Made by a program: the position numbers and the translations under genes. 64,000 nt of DNA, from the NCBI GenBank assembly GCA_964428445.1, contig CAYRYC010000001.1, positions 1-64,000 on the forward strand, written 5' to 3'. The notes beneath the pieces were generated by a model. That model had not been told where the DNA came from. It ran no database searches and saw only the letters and a list, made by a program, of their open reading frames with translations. This DNA is from SKGA01 sp964428445 (lineage in GTDB: Archaea; Nanobdellota; Nanobdellia; Woesearchaeales; SKGA01). Of the stretch, positions 60,525 to 64,000 are shown in pieces (the first letter of the stretch is position 1; every line of letters starts with the position of its first letter).

Positions 60525-61229
60525 ATGGATTCAAAAAACTTAGAATTATGTAAAAACATAGGAAAAGAAGGCGTTGAAACACTAAAAACGAAGACTGTGA
60601 GCATTATAGGTCTCGGCGGTGTAGGAACAACTGCTTCTCAAATTCTAGCTAGAAATGGCGTAAAGTTACGTGTTGTTGATAAAAATCGAGTTCTTAAAGA
60701 AGAAATGCCTAGAATGACACTATACCAAGTAGAAGATATTGGAAAATTCAAAGCAAAACAAATCAAAAAACGTCTAGAAGAAATAAATTCAAACGTACAA
60801 GTAAAAGTATTTCATGAAGATCTCAGAGAAGAAAACGCATTCCTATTGGATGCGGATCTTATTATAGATGTTAGTAACAATTTTAAAACATCATTATTTG
60901 TTAATGAATACGCACAAAAAAATAATATACCTTTAGTCTTCTGTAATTATTCAGGATATGAAGGTAATGTTATCACAATTGATAAAAAACAACACAAAGG
61001 ACCATGCATCGCATGTCTTGAAAAAAAACTTAAACTTCCGCCTCATACTAAAGAAGGAGTATTTAGTCCTCTTTCAACACTTTTTGCAGGAATAGTTGCA
61101 AGTGTTGCTTTCAAAAATTTATTAGGAATAGAAAATCTTCATTGCGTCCTTCATGTGGATGTTCTTGAAGCTGAAATTAAACATGTAGAAGTTACAAATA
61201 ATAAAGATTGTAAATTTTGTATAAAATGA
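60525..61229 (+). CDS. ThiF/MoeB/E1-like adenylyltransferase
   Basis: 234 residues. The nucleotide-binding motif IIGLGGVGTTASQILA at 27-42 is followed by a conserved Arg (EMPRMTLYQ) and a zinc site of two CX2C pairs (Cys161/164 and Cys229/232), as in MoeB, ThiF and ubiquitin E1 proteins. Such enzymes adenylate the C-terminal Gly-Gly of a ubiquitin-like or sulfur-carrier protein; none is adjacent. The stop overlaps the DHH gene start (ATGA). Confidence 0.9.
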   Translation: MDSKNLELCKNIGKEGVETLKTKTVSIIGLGGVGTTASQILARNGVKLRVVDKNRVLKEEMPRMTLYQVEDIGKFKAKQIKKRLEEINSNVQVKVFHEDLREENAFLLDADLIIDVSNNFKTSLFVNEYAQKNNIPLVFCNYSGYEGNVITIDKKQHKGPCIACLEKKLKLPPHTKEGVFSPLSTLFAGIVASVAFKNLLGIENLHCVLHVDVLEAEIKHVEVTNNKDCKFCIK

Positions 61230-62263
61230 AATCACTAAAAGAACAATTAGGTAAAGCAAAAGATTTGTTGCTAAGTAGTGCTCGGCCTTTTTTCTTATTC
61301 GATGATGATCCAGATGGACTCGCATCATTCCTATTATTATACAAAATGGTTCATGCTGGAAAAGGCATGGCTCTCAAAGGAGCAGTCGTAGATGAACGAA
61401 TGGCGGAAAAAGTCAATGCCTATCAACCAGACCTGGTTGTTTTTCTTGATAAAGCAGAAGTTGCTCAAGAATTCTTCGATGAAGTAAAAACTCCTTGTAT
61501 TTGGATAGATCATCACGAACCTAAAAAAAGAAATGGAAACATAACATATGTTAATCCTAGATCTTTCAATGCGCAAGATAATCAACCAACAAGTTTACTC
61601 TGTTACCAAATCACAGAAGAAGACGCTTGGATTGCAGCAGTAGGAATTGTTGCAGATTGGCAAATGCCTCCAAAAAACATTCTTGATATTTGTGAAAAAG
61701 AATATCCTGGATTCATAGACACAACAATAACTAATCCTCCGGAAGCATTATTTACAAATCCTGTTGGCGAACTAGCTAGAATGTTTTCATTTAATCTAAA
61801 AGGAAGAATGAGCGAAGTCTTAGCATCTATGAAAATTCTTACACGAATTAAAAATCCTAATGAATTACTAAAAAAAGAACACTCTCAAGCTAAATTTGTA
61901 ATGAAAAAATACGAACAAAGATTATCAGAATATGTTGAGTTAAGATCCAAGGTTGAAATTGATGAAAGCAGTCCTCTCATAGTATTCGTCTATGACGAAG
62001 CAAAGAATTCCTACACTACAGATTTATCAAACGAATTACTGTTTAAATTTCCTGACAAAATGATTATCATCGCAAGAAAAAGCGGAGAAAGTTACAAATG
62101 CTCCCTACGAAGCAGCACAATGCGAGTAGATATGTTCCTTAAACAAGTCCTTGAACTGGTTGGTGGAAGCGGTGGCGGACACGAACATGCATGCGGAGCA
62201 GTCATTCCAGAAGACAGTTGGGAAGAATTCTTAAAAGCGCTTAGAAAAGAAGTCAAAGGATAA
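61226..62263 (+). CDS. DHH-family phosphoesterase, RecJ-like
   Basis: 345 residues from MKSLKEQLGKAKDLL. FFLFDDDPDGLASFLLL and WIDHHEPKKRNGN are the DHH motifs, and GGSGGGHEHACGAVIP is the DHHA1 substrate-binding motif. Archaeal relatives include RecJ-like nucleases of the replisome and oligonucleotide phosphatases; the length fits either. It is coupled to the ThiF-like gene, an unexpected pairing. Confidence 0.9.
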   Translation: MKSLKEQLGKAKDLLLSSARPFFLFDDDPDGLASFLLLYKMVHAGKGMALKGAVVDERMAEKVNAYQPDLVVFLDKAEVAQEFFDEVKTPCIWIDHHEPKKRNGNITYVNPRSFNAQDNQPTSLLCYQITEEDAWIAAVGIVADWQMPPKNILDICEKEYPGFIDTTITNPPEALFTNPVGELARMFSFNLKGRMSEVLASMKILTRIKNPNELLKKEHSQAKFVMKKYEQRLSEYVELRSKVEIDESSPLIVFVYDEAKNSYTTDLSNELLFKFPDKMIIIARKSGESYKCSLRSSTMRVDMFLKQVLELVGGSGGGHEHACGAVIPEDSWEEFLKALRKEVKG

Positions 62264-62402
62264 TTTTTCTAATAATAGTGTCTCCTTGCAGCGTTATTGA
62301 ATAAAACAACTAATGAGCAAAAGCGAATTAGAGGATTGTTTTATGATTAAAATTTCGCAGCGAAGCTCGAACAATAAACATACTGCGCGACACGAAAAAA
62401 AA
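62264..62402. repeat. Hairpin-rich intergenic repeat, copy B
   Basis: Within this convergent gap, 62349-62411 reads AAAATTTCGCAGCG, AAGCTCGAACAATAAAC, then a GCG-rich block and an AAAATCAAATAAT tail, matching copy A (3058-3176) with about 40 bases deleted in the middle. No gene is present. Confidence 0.5.
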
Positions 62403-62816
62403 TCAAATAATCTTTCTTGTTTCTTTTTCTACAAATAATCTAAGTGATTTCATTTGGGTAATAAGTTCTTTTCCTCGATCTAAAGAAACATGCTTACCAT
62501 AATAATTAACACTATTTCTAGCGAAACGAGAACCATTAAACAAAGTTAAATCAAAATTAGGAAGAAGAAGATTTGTTAATTCCCCCAAACACACATGATT
62601 GAGAACTACAAATCCTTTGAGTAAACAAAAAGAGTCAAGAGTCATACGTAGAGCATCATATTGCAAAGTAAAAATAGTGGAAACAGATTCATTTGTTATT
62701 TCTAACTGAGAAAGTAAATGTTCTTTTTCAAAAGCCATATCTAAAAGAGAAATAGATTTTTCTTCATCAGGGGAACTTTCTTTCACAAATCGTCTACGTT
62801 TACATTCATTCAAATC
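62403..62816 (-). CDS. HEPN-like protein, partner of nucleotidyltransferase
   Basis: 137 residues from a GTG at 62816; an ATG eight codons earlier would overlap the neighbour by 35 bases. The protein is all-helical, with YDALRMTLDSFCLLKGF and RFARNSVNYYGKHV, resembling HEPN RNase domains (Arg followed by a distant His). The canonical RX4-6H is not exact. The gene order, right after a nucleotidyltransferase, is that of MNT/HEPN pairs. Confidence 0.65.
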   Translation of the reverse strand, partial: DLNECKRRRFVKESSPDEEKSISLLDMAFEKEHLLSQLEITNESVSTIFTLQYDALRMTLDSFCLLKGFVVLNHVCLGELTNLLLPNFDLTLFNGSRFARNSVNYYGKHVSLDRGKELITQMKSLRLFVEKETRKII

Positions 62817-63330
62817 CACGGATAACACCTTGTAAAACAATACCTGAAATAATATTGTTCATAAGGTGTTTATTACCTACTTCCTTAATAGAGCTGTGGA
62901 CAAAAATCTGCAATTCTTTCGAAAAAAGTTTTTCAAAACGTTTTTGTTGAGGAAATTCATTATTTCCTTCACATTGAATGAATAAATCAATATCACTATC
63001 TTCTCTGTCATAGCCATTACTCATCGAACCGAATAAAACAATGGTTGGTTTGAGATAAAAGTCATTGAGTTCTTCAATTAAACCACTTTCTCGAATTAAA
63101 CGAATGTTGTAAAATATTTTTATATCTCTGTATTCTCGACTAGAAATATGCGCGCTGTATAAATCAAGAATGCGCTCTTTACGATATTGTAAAATATTTT
63201 GTTTGTGAAAATCTTTCAAATATTTACTTGCAGTCGCAGGACTGATTTTTAGGATTCTAGAGATATCTCTAACTGTGAACTCCTTAGAAGGAGAATCGAA
63301 GAATGGTTTGAGATAGATTAATTCTTTCAT
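62806..63330 (-). CDS. Winged-helix minimal nucleotidyltransferase (MNT-like)
   Basis: 174 residues. Residues about 1-60 form a winged helix (VRDISRILKISPATASKYLKD) and about 95-165 a minimal nucleotidyltransferase with GSMSNGYDREDSDIDLF (Gly101, Ser102, Asp113, Asp115). MNT proteins AMPylate their HEPN partners in some toxin-antitoxin systems; here a DNA-binding domain is fused, suggesting it also regulates its own operon. Confidence 0.88.
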   Translation of the reverse strand: MKELIYLKPFFDSPSKEFTVRDISRILKISPATASKYLKDFHKQNILQYRKERILDLYSAHISSREYRDIKIFYNIRLIRESGLIEELNDFYLKPTIVLFGSMSNGYDREDSDIDLFIQCEGNNEFPQQKRFEKLFSKELQIFVHSSIKEVGNKHLMNNIISGIVLQGVIRGFE

Positions 63331-63449
63331 CTGTTCAGAAAAATGAACAGTTGTTTAAAAAACTATGTGTTTACAAACGATAACGTTTTTAAATGAAACT
63401 CTGCTCCACACCCGATAGAAAGGCATTCAGAGTTCTGTTTGCCCTTTTT

Positions 63450-63525
63450 GCCTCCGTGGCTTAGTGGCTATAGTACCTGACTTGTAATCAGGAGGTCGCG
63501 AGTTCAACTCTCGCCGGAGGCTCCA
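63450..63525 (+). tRNA. tRNA-Thr (UGU), CCA encoded
   Basis: 72 bases plus UCCA. Acceptor GCCTCCG/CGGAGGC, anticodon stem CCTGA/TCAGG with loop CTTGTAA (anticodon UGU), and T arm GCGAG/CTCGC all pair. Discriminator U. Reads ACA and probably ACG. The next protein gene starts 11 bases after the CCA. Confidence 0.95.
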
Positions 63526-63536
63526 TATTCTTTAAA

Positions 63537-64000
63537 ATGAACATAACAATAATAGGACCTCGATCCGCAGGGAAAACGACAGTTTCAAGAATTCTAGCTA
63601 AGAAGATCAAGTTTACACATATTAACTATGATGATCTTATGAACAAATCGTTAAAAGAATTTGGTGGTTTAGGTAAAATCATCAGAGACAGAAACATGGA
63701 AGTTCTTAATGTTCATGCTCTTAAAGGCGTAAGAGAAACCATGGAAAAAGATGGAGTTCTTTTTGATATTGGTGGAGGCTATCTCCGAGCAGAAGATAAA
63801 CAATTCAAAGAAGATGTTAACAAAGCAATTCTTTCGAAATCAATTCTTATTGGATTGCTTCCTTTCGAAGATGAAGAAGAAAGCATGAAACTCCTATCAG
63901 CGCGAGAAAAAGCACGTCCGCAATACAAAGATAAAGCTCCAGAAGAAATTGATAAAAGATCAAGAGAACATTATCCTGATGTTGCTAAGGGAATGAAAGA
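63537..64000 (+). CDS. P-loop kinase, shikimate kinase-like, 3' end outside window
   Basis: 154 codons are visible before the window ends. The P-loop GPRSAGKTTVSRILA at residues 7-21 and the following INYDDLM (sugar or acid kinase-like LID region) resemble shikimate or related nucleoside kinases, as does FDIGGGYLRAEDKQF. The start ATG is 11 bases after tRNA-Thr(UGU), so the message may begin inside or after the tRNA transcript. Substrate unknown. Confidence 0.75.
   Translation, partial: MNITIIGPRSAGKTTVSRILAKKIKFTHINYDDLMNKSLKEFGGLGKIIRDRNMEVLNVHALKGVRETMEKDGVLFDIGGGYLRAEDKQFKEDVNKAILSKSILIGLLPFEDEEESMKLLSAREKARPQYKDKAPEEIDKRSREHYPDVAKGMK

Overview
The window comes from an AT-rich, gene-dense archaeal genome, most likely a DPANN lineage of the Woesearchaeota/Pacearchaeota type. 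The archaeal signature is strong: ribosomal proteins S8e, S10, S28e, L24e and L7Ae, aIF5B, EF-1A, EF-2 with its diphthamide site, a diphthamide synthetase, SRP54, a family-B DNA polymerase, a small histone, an archaeal-type GluRS, intron-containing tRNAs, and TATA boxes 22-26 nt upstream of start codons (mostly leaderless transcripts). A bacterial-type GyrB is also present. The phylum-level placement is inference from gene content.

Layout. 1-3.9 kb: two exported Ca-binding-like proteins, S8e, a NUDIX hydrolase, a rhomboid protease and an unknown protein. 3.9-9.6 kb: aIF5B, a GH3-family adenylating enzyme, a PUA protein, and an ABC exporter on the other strand. 10-17.4 kb: a type IV pilus-like operon (two platform proteins, secretion ATPase, coiled-coil protein, winged-helix protein, two pilin-like proteins); a prepilin peptidase lies apart at 45.9 kb. 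17.5-22.7 kb: DNA polymerase B, then a radical SAM/methyltransferase pair divergent from an Lrp-type regulator. 22.7-30.4 kb: small unknown genes, a C39-like peptidase with a histidine phosphatase, and a 1.6-kaa protein with one ATP-grasp domain and three phosphohistidine swivel domains. 30.6-37.6 kb: histone, Dph6, GluRS, HIT protein, ferredoxin, HD protein, and tRNA-Met and tRNA-Ser flanked by remnants of their own 3' ends. 37.8-45.9 kb: translation operons (S10; EF-1A; L7Ae-S28e-L24e-NDK-EF-2) with structured leaders. 47-57.7 kb: two HIT-like proteins lacking the nucleophile His, GyrB, a second phosphohistidine-domain protein beside a low-molecular-weight phosphatase, a TrmB regulator with a metallophosphoesterase, and SRP54. 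57.9-64 kb: a large intergenic region, three tRNA-Thr genes, a PIN protein, a PAP2-like phosphatase, a ThiF/E1-like enzyme with a DHH phosphoesterase, an MNT/HEPN-like pair, and a P-loop kinase cut by the window end.

Connections: EF-2 (target His) and Dph6 (last step of diphthamide synthesis) are both here. The pilus operon and distant prepilin peptidase probably act together. L7Ae may regulate its own structured leader, and EF-2 and NDK share a leader motif that could switch ribosome-site access. The most unusual items are that paired leader motif, the tandem tRNA 3'-end remnants, a tRNA-Thr with anticodon AGU, and the triple phosphohistidine protein. No CRISPR array, insertion sequence or transposase was seen.
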